Assembly (NCBI GenBank): GCA_001839685.1
Contig: MLAK01001240.1
Span: 1 to 25,217 of the forward strand
DNA: 25,217 nucleotides
Direction: 5' to 3'
Source of the DNA: Tritrichomonas foetus
Lineage: Eukaryota; Parabasalia; Tritrichomonadida; Tritrichomonadidae
In this document: positions 17,918-25,217 of the stretch, piece after piece
How positions within the stretch are numbered: position 1 is the first letter of the stretch
How the letters are laid out: the number at the start of each line of letters is the position of its first letter
Program-made: the position numbers and the translations under genes
The notes under the pieces: generated by a model
What the model was told of the DNA's origin: nothing
Database searches by the model: none
What the model saw: only the letters and a program-made list of their open reading frames with translations

Positions 17918-18165
17918 TGTGAAATATATGTGTATGATATCACATGTCACTGACCTTTAATTTTTGACCAAATAAGAAAAGAAAATCATGTCAAAAATTT
18001 TCACCTGACTTTTTGAAAAAGGTCAATATCATAAACAAACATCTTCAAAAATTCACAAACGAAGTCATAATGACCAAGGTGAAATATGCTGACAAACTTC
18101 GTTAATAATTGAGAAACATGGTTGACCAGATAAAAGCGGTTAGATGGCTCGGCCTTTTTGGTATA
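17918..18165. promoter_or_regulatory. Divergent promoter region of XPB and uS3
   Basis: A 248-bp spacer between two start codons facing away from each other. For XPB (minus) an initiator TCATA reads on the complement of 17933-17937, start A at 17935. For uS3 (plus) CCTTT at 18153-18157, resembling the M5 core element described in Trichomonas vaginalis, is 9-13 nt before the ATG. The word TGACC/GGTCA occurs five times (17951, 17965, 18021, 18071, 18123). A small 11-codon frame at 18070-18105 is discussed under rejected items. Confidence 0.55.
17933..17937 (-). promoter_or_regulatory. Putative initiator (Inr) TCATA of XPB
   Basis: Exact TCA(C/T)(A/T) on the minus strand, 18-nt leader to the ATG at 17917. 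It lies inside the region that would be translated from the longer start at 17950, so it argues for the shorter start. Confidence 0.55.
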
Positions 18166-18816
18166 ATGAAAGCTCAACGCTGCACAAAGGTTCGTCGCAT
18201 TATCGAGACAGGTTTGTTCTATGCTGAACTTAACGAACTCCTCACACGCGAACTCGCTGCTGATGGCTATGGAGGTTGCGAAGTCCGTACAACACCATCA
18301 CGTACAGAAATCATCATCAAGGCCTCAAACACCAACCTTTTTGTTGAAAAGAACGGCCGCCGCCTTCAAGAAATTCGCCTTATGGTCATGAAGAGATGGC
18401 ACATCCGTGATGAACAATTAGAAATCTTCATCGATAGAATCCAACGCCGTGGCCTCTCAGCCTTAAACCAACTCGAATCACTTCGTTATAAATTAGTCAA
18501 CCGTATCCCAGCACGTCGTGCCGCTTACTCCATCATCCGCTTCGTTATGGATGCTGGCGCCCGCGGTTGCGAAGTCGTCATCTCCGGTAAGATGAGATCA
18601 GCTCGTGCACAAGCTATGAAGTTCCGTGAAGGTTATATGGTTAAGAGTGGAGATCCAAGCGCTAAATACGTATCTAAGGCTGTCGGTCACATCCCAATGA
18701 AACAAGCCGTCGTAGGTATCCGTGTCCTTATTATGCTCGCTCAAGATCCACATGGCGTCAACGGACCACGTGAACCACAACCAGATGTTATCAAGGTCAA
18801 CGAAGCTAAAGACTAA
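18166..18816 (+). CDS. RPS3: 40S ribosomal protein S3 (uS3)
   Basis: Small-subunit protein at the mRNA entry channel. The 216 residues cover the N-terminal KH-2 domain (about 15-85) and the C-terminal uS3 domain (about 90-190). Family matches include LFYAELNELLTREL, GGCEVRTTPSRTEIII, NGRRLQEI, LSALNQLESLRYKL, RRAAYSIIRFVMDAGARGCEVVISGK and KSGDP. The KH GxxG loop, GEKG in human S3, aligns to EKNG here, so the first Gly is lost. The frame is open further upstream (ATG at 18118), but the Met at 18166 gives the usual distance (about 20 residues) to AELNE. The CCTTT element lies just before it, and the strong ribosomal-gene codon bias starts only there. The C-terminal tail beyond the conserved fold is short (ends VNEAKD). 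The highly biased codons (AAG, CGT, ATC) indicate high expression. Confidence 0.93.
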   Translation: MKAQRCTKVRRIIETGLFYAELNELLTRELAADGYGGCEVRTTPSRTEIIIKASNTNLFVEKNGRRLQEIRLMVMKRWHIRDEQLEIFIDRIQRRGLSALNQLESLRYKLVNRIPARRAAYSIIRFVMDAGARGCEVVISGKMRSARAQAMKFREGYMVKSGDPSAKYVSKAVGHIPMKQAVVGIRVLIMLAQDPHGVNGPREPQPDVIKVNEAKD

Positions 18817-18963
18817 GTAACTCTGAAAACTAAAAAAAAAGTTTGCTCTAACTTCTTTTTTTATTGCATTTTTTGTTTTCTTTTGAAGGATTTGTGTTTT
18901 ATTTTGACATTTGGATCAAGGATTTGCAACAAATGATGTGAACAAAGACATGTCGAAGCTTAC

Positions 18964-19143
18964 AGATGAAGATAGAAGTTTAAAGATGAAGATAGAAGTT
19001 TAAAGATGAAGATAGAAGTTTAAAGATGAAGATAGAAGTTTAAAGATGAAGATAGAAGTTTAAAGATGAAGATAGAAGTTTAAAGATGAAGATAGAAGTT
19101 TAAAGATGAAGATAGAAGTTTAAAGATGAAGATAGAAGTTTAA
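18964..19143. repeat. Perfect 9-copy tandem repeat of a 20-bp unit
   Basis: Nine identical copies of AGATGAAGATAGAAGTTTAA occupy exactly 180 bp. The last copy is followed by the variant start CGATATGAAT. The unit length is not a multiple of three and contains stop codons in several frames (TGA, TAG, TAA), so it is not coding. Lack of any divergence means recent expansion or active homogenisation. Confidence 0.97.
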
Positions 19144-19286
19144 CGATATGAATACAAAGAGAAACTAGTTCAATCCTTCAAAATATGCTGATGAATGATT
19201 CATTCATTAAGTAGTGAAACTATACGATCAAATAATGATTTTTAGTTGAGTGACATTCAAATCCGCCATTTTTAAGCTTTTTAATC

Positions 19287-19324
19287 GCTCCCAAAGAACT
19301 ATATTCAAATGTTCTTTTTGGAGC
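19287..19324. repeat. Stem-loop, about 12 bp, GCTCC...AAAGAAC / GTTCTTT...GGAGC
   Basis: Arms GCTCCCAAAGAAC (19287-19299) and GTTCTTTTTGGAGC (19311-19324) pair with one irregularity around an 11-nt loop. It lies in a spacer between uS3 and the coiled-coil gene. It may be part of an uncharacterised RNA, or a structural element; no RNA family was recognised. Confidence 0.6.
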
Positions 19325-19452
19325 ATCTCCCGGAAAAATTGACAACATGATTGCGCGTTAACTTTTTGAATAAATAAACTTATGAAAAAATTGATATAAT
19401 ATATCGATTTCAAAGCATTACGTTAATAATATTTTTGTGAACAAATTTCATC

Positions 19453-19457
19453 TCACT
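19453..19457 (+). promoter_or_regulatory. Putative initiator (Inr) TCACT
   Basis: Matches TCA(C/T)(A/T); start A at 19455 gives a 24-nt leader that is mostly a run of 15 T before GGCAATC-ATG. Confidence 0.45.
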
Positions 19458-19478
19458 TTTTTTTTTTTTTTGGCAATC

Positions 19479-20453
19479 ATGACACAGGCAAGTGTACGTG
19501 AAAGACTTCGTCAAAATCCAACGTTCAGTCCACGAAGTATCACATACAAACAAAGTATTGGAAACCCACAGGAAGAACAAGAGCAAGATAAAGACCCATT
19601 TGTCAAAATTCAAAAGTCTATAAGTTGTCTAAATGACAGTATTAACAGCTATAATATGGAACTAATAAATTTTCTAAATCAAACAAACACAACAAATTCG
19701 TATAACGCGAATTTAATTGCAGAATCCGTAGATGAATTAAGACAAGATCATCAGAAACTTCACAAATCTCTTGATGACTTTAAAAAAAGCATATCAAGTG
19801 ATGTAAAAGCCCTCATTCAAAAGTCATCAGAACTTAATGAAAATCTAAATAGAACTCTCCAAGAGATCAGCCAAATTAGTATTTCTTTTCAAAAAGGGAT
19901 AAAAGAATTCCAAAAAATTAAGAAAATAATAACAACGAACGATAACTCCAAACCAACAAACTCAAATTTGTTTAAAGAAAAAGTGAATAAAAAGCTGACT
20001 TCACTAAATAAATGTGTTGATTCAATACAAGAAGATGTATCCTCAATTAAGAAAGAAATTTCATCAATGAAAGGAGAAATAAAAGAAGAAATGGCATCAA
20101 TGAAAGGAGAAATAAAAGAAGAAATGGCATCAATGAAAGGAGAAATAAAAGAAGAAATGGCATCTATGAGAAGAGAAATAAAAGAAGAAATGGCATCAAT
20201 GGGAAGAGAAATAAAAGAAGAAATGGCATCTATGAGAAGAGAAATAAAAGAAGAAATGGCATCAATGAAAGAAGAAATGGCATCAATGAAAGAGGAAATG
20301 GCATCAATGAAAGAAGAAATGGCATCAATGAGAAGAGAAATAAAAGAAGAAATGGCATCTATGAAAGAAGAAATAAATACACAGCTTATTCAAATTAATT
20401 CATCTTTGGAAAAGTTATTAAAAGAATATGAAGATGCTAAAACAAATCTCTAA
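19479..20453 (+). CDS. Coiled-coil protein with 11- and 7-residue repeats
   Basis: A 324-residue protein that I do not recognise. The open frame extends upstream to a GTG, but the first ATG is at 19479 (MTQASVRERL); the 14 residues before it would be read mostly from the T-run leader. Residues about 1-40 are polar. Residues 45-195 form long Ser/Asn/Lys/Glu-rich helix with hydrophobic spacing typical of a coiled coil. Residues 196-299 are tandem units ASM(K/R)xEIKEEM, six of 11 residues, three of 7 (ASMKEEM), one more of 11, then a degenerate end. No membrane span or signal peptide is visible. Such a rod could be cytoskeletal or scaffolding (inference from shape only). The DNA repeat is nearly identical between units, so the length of the rod may vary between strains. 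Confidence 0.85.
   Translation: MTQASVRERLRQNPTFSPRSITYKQSIGNPQEEQEQDKDPFVKIQKSISCLNDSINSYNMELINFLNQTNTTNSYNANLIAESVDELRQDHQKLHKSLDDFKKSISSDVKALIQKSSELNENLNRTLQEISQISISFQKGIKEFQKIKKIITTNDNSKPTNSNLFKEKVNKKLTSLNKCVDSIQEDVSSIKKEISSMKGEIKEEMASMKGEIKEEMASMKGEIKEEMASMRREIKEEMASMGREIKEEMASMRREIKEEMASMKEEMASMKEEMASMKEEMASMRREIKEEMASMKEEINTQLIQINSSLEKLLKEYEDAKTNL
20064..20375 (+). repeat. In-frame 33-bp and 21-bp tandem repeats
   Basis: Six 33-bp units (20064-20261), three 21-bp units (20262-20324), one 33-bp unit (20325-20357), then a partial unit. The 21-bp form lacks the 12 bp coding for the GEIK/REIK part. Few substitutions separate the units. Confidence 0.9.
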
Positions 20454-20678
20454 GATCAATTATTGATAATGCATATATCGAATCTTCATCAATTGTTGAT
20501 TTGTTAGTCAAACAAATTTAATCACACTAAAAATTAATATAAACATACAAACTTATTTTATTTAAGTATGAATGACTTTCATTTTGGTTTGAAAAATCTC
20601 ACCAAAAAAAATTCTTGAAAAAGGATAAACATTTCTTTGTGAATCATGGAAAGAAAATGAATCAAAAAATTGGATTTC

Positions 20679-23325
20679 CTATTTAGCTTGAGTTATATCT
20701 TGTTGAACTAAATCACCTTTCTCATAAAACCATCCAAAATGATATTGTGCATGTGAATAGTTATGAACACCTGCAAGATCGAGCTATCAGTATATCCTGA
20801 CCAACCAAAATATGTTCTTCATTAGCTATTCCAAAGTATACCAATGGGAAGTCTTGATCAATAGCAAATTCACATAAATTTATAGCTTAATATTTACCCA
20901 TTTAAGTTACATGGATCCAAAATAAAATAATGTTTTTCCATCATTTCTATCAAAGACTTGTTACAAATAATAAACTGCTTTTTATATATTTTAAGGAACC
21001 AATTCTCTCTTCAGATACATCTCACCTAATTTTGGCTGTGTCATTTCATGACCTTGATTTACTACGAGTTAACAATAGAAAATGGCTTTTGTAATATCCT
21101 GATTACCAGTTTTACCCCTCTGATAGATTAATCTAAAATTTTATTGTGACATGTCATTATCTAATTCAGATGAGCGCTATAAATACTGCATTGCTGTGTT
21201 CACGTCAAGAATCATAGATCGATGCTCAATATATAAAGCAGTTAATTCATTTAAAGTAGTGTCATCATCTTGATCTGCTGCATGTTTATAGTAATGAACC
21301 GCTTTCTCTAAATCAGGAGGAATTAATTTACCACGGGAATATATCAATCCTAAATAAGCCAGTGATATGCAATCATTTTGCTTGGCCACAGCTTGATCGA
21401 TATGTTGCATATTTTCCTTTGTGATTCAAATATCCTAATTTTAACTGTACTATTACATAATTATAATCTGTATAAAGGTGATAGTATTGAATTGGCTTTT
21501 CCGTATTTTGATAACCAAGTTCACCTGTTTCATATAATAATCCTATATTATAAATTAAATCAGGGTCATTTTGATCATATTCCAATTTCAAATTATGAAA
21601 TGTTTTTCATTATCTTGAGAAATAAATTAACATGACTTGTATGTTCCAGAATTCTGCATTTTTTTTTAAATGTACGAAAAGATCGCTCATCATCATCATC
21701 TATATCTTGAATGATATTCTTTCTAGTCAGATACATGTCATAATACGTTTTGTGCAGCTCTATGATTAAAATTTGAAGCTAGTTCATAATAATACTGTGC
21801 TGTCTTCACATTTAATGGTAGAATTTGGTCCACCTCATAGAAATTTCCTATCTTATAAAATGCTTTAGAGAAATTGTGCCTTATTAATAAATAATTATCA
21901 TTATTTTGGTGGTTTTCCATGCTAAATTTCTCTATCAATGAATTAATTTTGAGTTTTAATCATTTAGGATTATTTATTGTACTAATTAGTTTTGGCTAAT
22001 GCTTTTTGTTGAAAATAACTTGAATATGTTTTTCTTGCCCATAAAGGAATTACAACCCGAGGAAATTTAGTTAGATATTTCTTTATTTATTTGTTCAGAC
22101 GAAAATCCTTCGCTCATTTGATCTATGTTATAACAAAGTAGTTCTCATTATCTCTAGTATGTTCACCATAATTCTAAACCAAATATGGACTCTGAATTTT
22201 GTATATAATCCTTTCGTGCTTTATATTAATTTGTATTTGTTGTTCATTAATTTTTTTTCAGTGCAGATTCATAAAAGGTTCCCAAATGAAGTGCAAAAAA
22301 TATTTCTGCTCTTGATCATGTTCCTATTTTATTCAATTTTAAAAAAGCTTTTTAAAAGTAATTCAGGAAATGATGGAGCTTCATCTTCCTATTCCAAGTA
22401 ATAATAATCTTTTTTCAGAAGGTTGAAAAATGATGGATCTTTAAAACCTTTTATTTTGAAATAAAATCGTTTAGTCATATAAATAAAAAGAGGACAAAAT
22501 GTTATCTCTATATATATTATCAATTGATCAACATCATCTTTTTTTATATTTTCAATTTTCCCCTTCACATATAAATAGATTTGTTCGACATCAAATTGAG
22601 TGTTTTTCATTTCATTTTGATTTTTATTTATAGTCTAAAATGTAATCGACAAGTATCGTTGACGGTCAACTGGATAAATTGGTTTTTTGAGATATGAACA
22701 AAGTTTATATATTGAAAACCAAAAAGGAATCCTCCTTTGTGTTTCCAGGTTCCTCTTTGATGAAAAAGCAATTTTCTTCAGTGCAAACAGTATACACTAT
22801 TAAATGTTCATGAATGTTGAAGCTACCAATTGTGATAAGATATCAATGAATGAAAAAATGACTAGAGATGAATCATCAGCCAATTAAATATTATTCGTAT
22901 TATTAGAAGTTTCCCCTTTAAGATTAATTTCAATGAATTTTGATTAGTTATACAACTTGAAAAGTGATTTATAATTAGTTATTTTGATCACATTTCTTAT
23001 TTGTGAAGTTTTTTCGATGATTCTCATTTTTATCAAATTGTAATTGCATTTCATTTGTCTCTATCACGAAATATTTCATTGAAAGGTGAAATAATAGCCA
23101 CTCAATCTTAGCATTATGTTATAAATTATCAAGTGGTTCTCTTTTTCTGAAAAAGATTCAGATTGATAAAATTGTTTCACTACTTACTAAAATTAAAAGT
23201 GAAATGATGGTATTAAAAGGATCATTCATTTTATCTTTAAAATAATTTATCATCAGATGAATTTTCTGAACTTGAATCAATAAATTACGATTTTCTCCCT
23301 TCAACTTATTTATGAGTAGCAAAAC
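20679..23325 (-). pseudogene. Decayed Sel1-like-repeat (SLR) protein gene
   Basis: Read on the minus strand, the region keeps Sel1-type motifs (helix pairs with YxxGxxYxxG...KAxxYY) but in several frames with many stops. Clear pieces: FYKIGNFYEVD...KTAQYYYELA (21738-21938), LIYNIGLLYETGELGYQ (21373-21591), LAYLGLIYSRGKLIPPDLEKA (21177-21410). After TAG at 21177 the same frame continues with stops through PKLGEMYLKREL, KAVYYL and TLFYFGSM, down to about 20885. The end is AQYHFGWFYEKGDLVQQDI before TAG at 20679. Upstream, long stop-interrupted stretches at about 22390-23325 (for example YSLKKP-like and MKYFVIETNEMQLQFD at 23079) probably are the N-terminal part, which I do not recognise. At least ten stops and several frame changes are needed, so sequencing error alone cannot explain it. 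Such SLR genes are a large family in trichomonads. The order kinase then pseudogene, both minus, suggests no functional link. Confidence 0.85.
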
Positions 23326-23465
23326 TTATTTATTCTTAAAAAACTGAACGATTCTCTAAAGTAGATAATATCGAAAGGTTTGAAAATACAAAAAGAAAAA
23401 TATGAAAGATTATAAAACGATTTTTACAAACAAATATAATCGCACTCAATCATATTAAATACAAG

Positions 23466-24866
23466 TCAAGTTGTCATTTCTAGTTTTGGTCTTGGAAGAG
23501 ATTTCTTTTCAGGAGATTTAAATTCCGTTAAGGAAGGTCTTTTCCTCAATACTTTCTTTCCTCTCACGTAGTTTTTTGCGAGAGTCTTCATTGAATCCGA
23601 TCTTTTTGAATCAAAGATGAAAATCTTTTTCTTTTCAGTTGGCTTCTTTTCGATTTGTCTTGGTGCACATTGAACTTTTTCCAGTTTTTCATTTTGAATG
23701 TCCTTCTTCAAGACTTTAAATAAAACATTATTGGGATCTTTAAACATGTCCGTATCGTATTTTCGATTAAGAGCAACTTCCATCACTTCAGCATCAGTGA
23801 CTTCAGGGATAACATTTGAAATTAACTCCTGATTCATGCTCTTTAAGAAAGGATGTTCTTTCATTTGTTGTGCTGTGATTCTACGTTTCGGATCTTTGCA
23901 GAGCATTTTCTGGAGCAAGTTAACTAAGTTTGGATCCATGTTACTTGGATAGAATACATCATTTGTTGTTATTTTATTCAAGAGGATTTGCATGGACATA
24001 TCATCAAACGGAAGTCGTCCAACAGTTAACAAATAAATTAAAACACCAGCACTCCAAATATCGACAGCTTTTGTGTAAGGTTTACTTTTGATGATTTCTG
24101 GAGCTAAATAATGAATTGATCCACAAACTGATCGAAACTGTTGTTCAGGTGAAGTGAAGTGATTACATAATCCAAAATCAACCAATTTAATATTCCAATT
24201 CTTATCAATTAATACATTCTCTGCTTTAATATCTCTATGTGCTATATGCAGATGATTATGCATATAATCTAAGATTACAGCTAATTGGCCAATTGTCACT
24301 TTTGCTTGATCAATTTGAATTGGCCCATTTTTTTGAAGATGATGTAAAATATTTCCTTTTTCAATATATTCAAGTATCAAATATACATGGTTTGTATTTT
24401 GATCTGATTCTTTGATTTTCTTCTTTCCTCGGTGACTACTTTTGTTGGTTGTCATATTGTTTTGATCAATTGAATCGATTCCTTCGTTGCGAATTGATTG
24501 ATCGATTTTCCAATTTTGAACACTAGTTTTATCAGAATTTCCATGCGAGTTTCTATGAGAATCATTCTTACTTTGAATTGGACCAGGTAAAAACGTATCA
24601 AGATCGACTTTGATTTGAGTATTCTTACTTTCGATAATATCGAAAAGTTTAACAATGTAGTTGCTATCGGCAGCTTTGACTAAGTTTGTTTCTCTAACTA
24701 GCTGCGTTTTAATCGATGACTCTGTGTTGGATGAAATGGAAATATCTTTGATTGCTACTTGCAAACCTGTTTCGTCGTGCTGTGCAAGATAAACATCTGA
24801 AAAAGCTCCACTGCTAACCTTCTGAAGTATTTTAAAAGGACCGATTTTATCAGGAAGGGAGTTCAT
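23466..24866 (-). CDS. Serine/threonine protein kinase, CAMK-like, with a large N-lobe insert
   Basis: A 466-residue predicted active Ser/Thr kinase. The ATP loop is VSSGAFSDVY (17-26), with Ser in place of the first Gly. Catalytic residues are K40 (VAIK), E59 (helix C), H210-R211-D212 (AHRDIKAEN), D230-F231-G232 and A255-P256-E257. The activation loop SVCGSIHYLAPE resembles CAMKL/SNF1-type kinases (CGSxHYxxPE). An insert of about 78 residues, polar and Ser/Asn/Lys-rich (about 81-158), separates the beta-4 strand (IVKLFDII) from beta-5 (VYLILEY). The C-terminal tail (about 345-466) is basic and has no recognised UBA, KA1 or membrane motif. A TCATA initiator on the minus strand (24883-24887, start A 24885) gives a 19-nt leader and fixes the start. 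Substrates are unknown. Confidence 0.94.
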   Translation of the reverse strand: MNSLPDKIGPFKILQKVSSGAFSDVYLAQHDETGLQVAIKDISISSNTESSIKTQLVRETNLVKAADSNYIVKLFDIIESKNTQIKVDLDTFLPGPIQSKNDSHRNSHGNSDKTSVQNWKIDQSIRNEGIDSIDQNNMTTNKSSHRGKKKIKESDQNTNHVYLILEYIEKGNILHHLQKNGPIQIDQAKVTIGQLAVILDYMHNHLHIAHRDIKAENVLIDKNWNIKLVDFGLCNHFTSPEQQFRSVCGSIHYLAPEIIKSKPYTKAVDIWSAGVLIYLLTVGRLPFDDMSMQILLNKITTNDVFYPSNMDPNLVNLLQKMLCKDPKRRITAQQMKEHPFLKSMNQELISNVIPEVTDAEVMEVALNRKYDTDMFKDPNNVLFKVLKKDIQNEKLEKVQCAPRQIEKKPTEKKKIFIFDSKRSDSMKTLAKNYVRGKKVLRKRPSLTEFKSPEKKSLPRPKLEMTT

Positions 24867-25217
24867 TGAGATACTAAATATTTATGACTTGATGGCGTCA
24901 ATTGAAAGACATATCTCATTTGAATTATATTTTCAATTTTGAATAAGGTTCCAAAGGATTCAATAAATAATAAATAAAACTATTGAATTAATTTCTTTCA
25001 GTAATCTCTTAATAATTTTTGTGTCACACCTTATGTATTGTGAGATGATTCAATATAAATTTATCTCAGATGTATACAAACCAAATAGTCTTAACGTACG
25101 AAATNACTNAAATGATCCTTATNATCAGTATTACTTANTNCCATCAGTCAAAAATCAAAACCCAAATAGCTAAAAGAATGACGAAAATTTCCCTTATCGC
25201 AAACTTCGCAAATGGCC
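24867..25217. other. Kinase promoter and ambiguous window end
   Basis: The part next to 24866 is the kinase promoter, with TCATA on the minus strand at 24883-24887. Further right is AT-rich sequence with no gene. Single-base Ns at 25105, 25109, 25123, 25138 and 25140 mark ambiguous base calls, as often seen at contig edges or collapsed repeats. Confidence 0.7.

Larger units (their letters stand above)
18817..19478. other. Intergenic spacer with minisatellite and hairpin
   Basis: Contains the 3' end of uS3 with an A-run, a 180-bp perfect 20-bp tandem array, a strong hairpin, and the promoter of the next gene. That promoter has a TCACT initiator at 19453-19457 followed by 15 T just before the ATG at 19479. 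No protein or tRNA gene is supported. Confidence 0.6.

Noticed and set aside
17918..17950. Eleven-residue N-terminal extension of XPB from ATG 17950.
   Set aside because: The initiator TCATA lies inside it and the extension is not like XPB N-termini.
18070..18105. Eleven-codon ATG frame upstream of uS3 (MTKVKYADKLR), with TCACA 15 nt before it.
   Set aside because: Considered as a uORF or first exon. No splice signals follow it and the CCTTT element next to 18166 gives a simpler start; left open only as a minor possibility.
18964..19143. CRISPR-like array.
   Set aside because: Units are directly adjacent with no spacers, and the genome is eukaryotic.
19170..19260. Box C/D snoRNA suggested by TGATGA.
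   Set aside because: The base before the box is not a purine and no CTGA box D follows at a suitable distance.
19437..19478. GTG-initiated extension of the coiled-coil protein, resembling a signal peptide (run of Phe).
   Set aside because: The Phe run is the T-run leader; the codon is GTG and the initiator lies inside the stretch.
22159..22401. 80-codon plus-strand frame in the Sel1 pseudogene region.
   Set aside because: Hydrophobic antisense shadow of the minus-strand pseudogene.
1..25217. Introns of the trichomonad type.
   Set aside because: No GTATGT paired with ACTAACACACAG was found, and all recognised proteins align without interruption.

Overview
The window looks like nuclear DNA from an AT-rich, intron-poor eukaryote, most likely a parabasalid (trichomonad) such as Tritrichomonas. 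Eukaryote-only genes set the domain: Spb1-type rRNA methyltransferase, the TFIIH helicase XPB, ribosomal protein S3 (uS3), a class I cyclic nucleotide phosphodiesterase, a DHHC-type protein and an OST5/TMEM258-like protein. All are uninterrupted reading frames, and I found no trichomonad-type intron (GTATGT...ACTAACACACAG). Several genes have a TCA(C/T)(A/T) motif, the trichomonad initiator (Inr), 16-24 nt upstream of the chosen ATG. The genus is inference; the eukaryotic assignment is firm.

Layout, left to right. 1-3.1 kb: a very low-complexity Ser/Lys/Glu/Pro-rich protein. 3.5-5.7 kb: Spb1. 6.15-6.37 kb: a 71-aa two-span membrane protein resembling OST5/TMEM258. 7.2-8.3 kb: an orphan helical protein whose promoter points to an upstream ATG in another frame. 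8.8-10.0 kb (minus): an orphan coiled-coil protein. 10.4-13.7 kb: a phosphodiesterase with four apparent GAF domains. 14.1-14.9 kb: a DHHC-family membrane protein whose catalytic motif reads LHHS. 15.7-17.9 kb (minus) and 18.2-18.8 kb (plus): XPB and uS3, transcribed divergently from a 248-bp spacer. 18.96-19.14 kb: nine identical 20-bp tandem repeats. 19.5-20.45 kb: a coiled-coil protein with mixed 11- and 7-residue repeats. 20.7-23.3 kb (minus): a heavily decayed Sel1-like-repeat gene. 23.5-24.9 kb (minus): a CAMK-like protein kinase. The end of the window has single-base Ns.

The genes do not form one pathway. They are a typical unlinked eukaryotic mixture: ribosome biogenesis and translation (Spb1, uS3), transcription/repair (XPB), ER glycosylation (OST5-like), and signalling (PDE, kinase, DHHC-like). 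No CRISPR array, insertion sequence, rRNA, tRNA or replication origin was seen. The most notable items are the DHHC-family protein lacking its catalytic cysteine, the OST5-like subunit, the four-GAF phosphodiesterase, the XPB with DEVQ instead of DEVH, the mixed hendecad/heptad repeats, and the probable one-base frame break at the start of the 7.2-kb gene. Start sites at 7280, 17917, 18166 and 19479 were chosen by eukaryotic ATG rules, not by the longest open frame.
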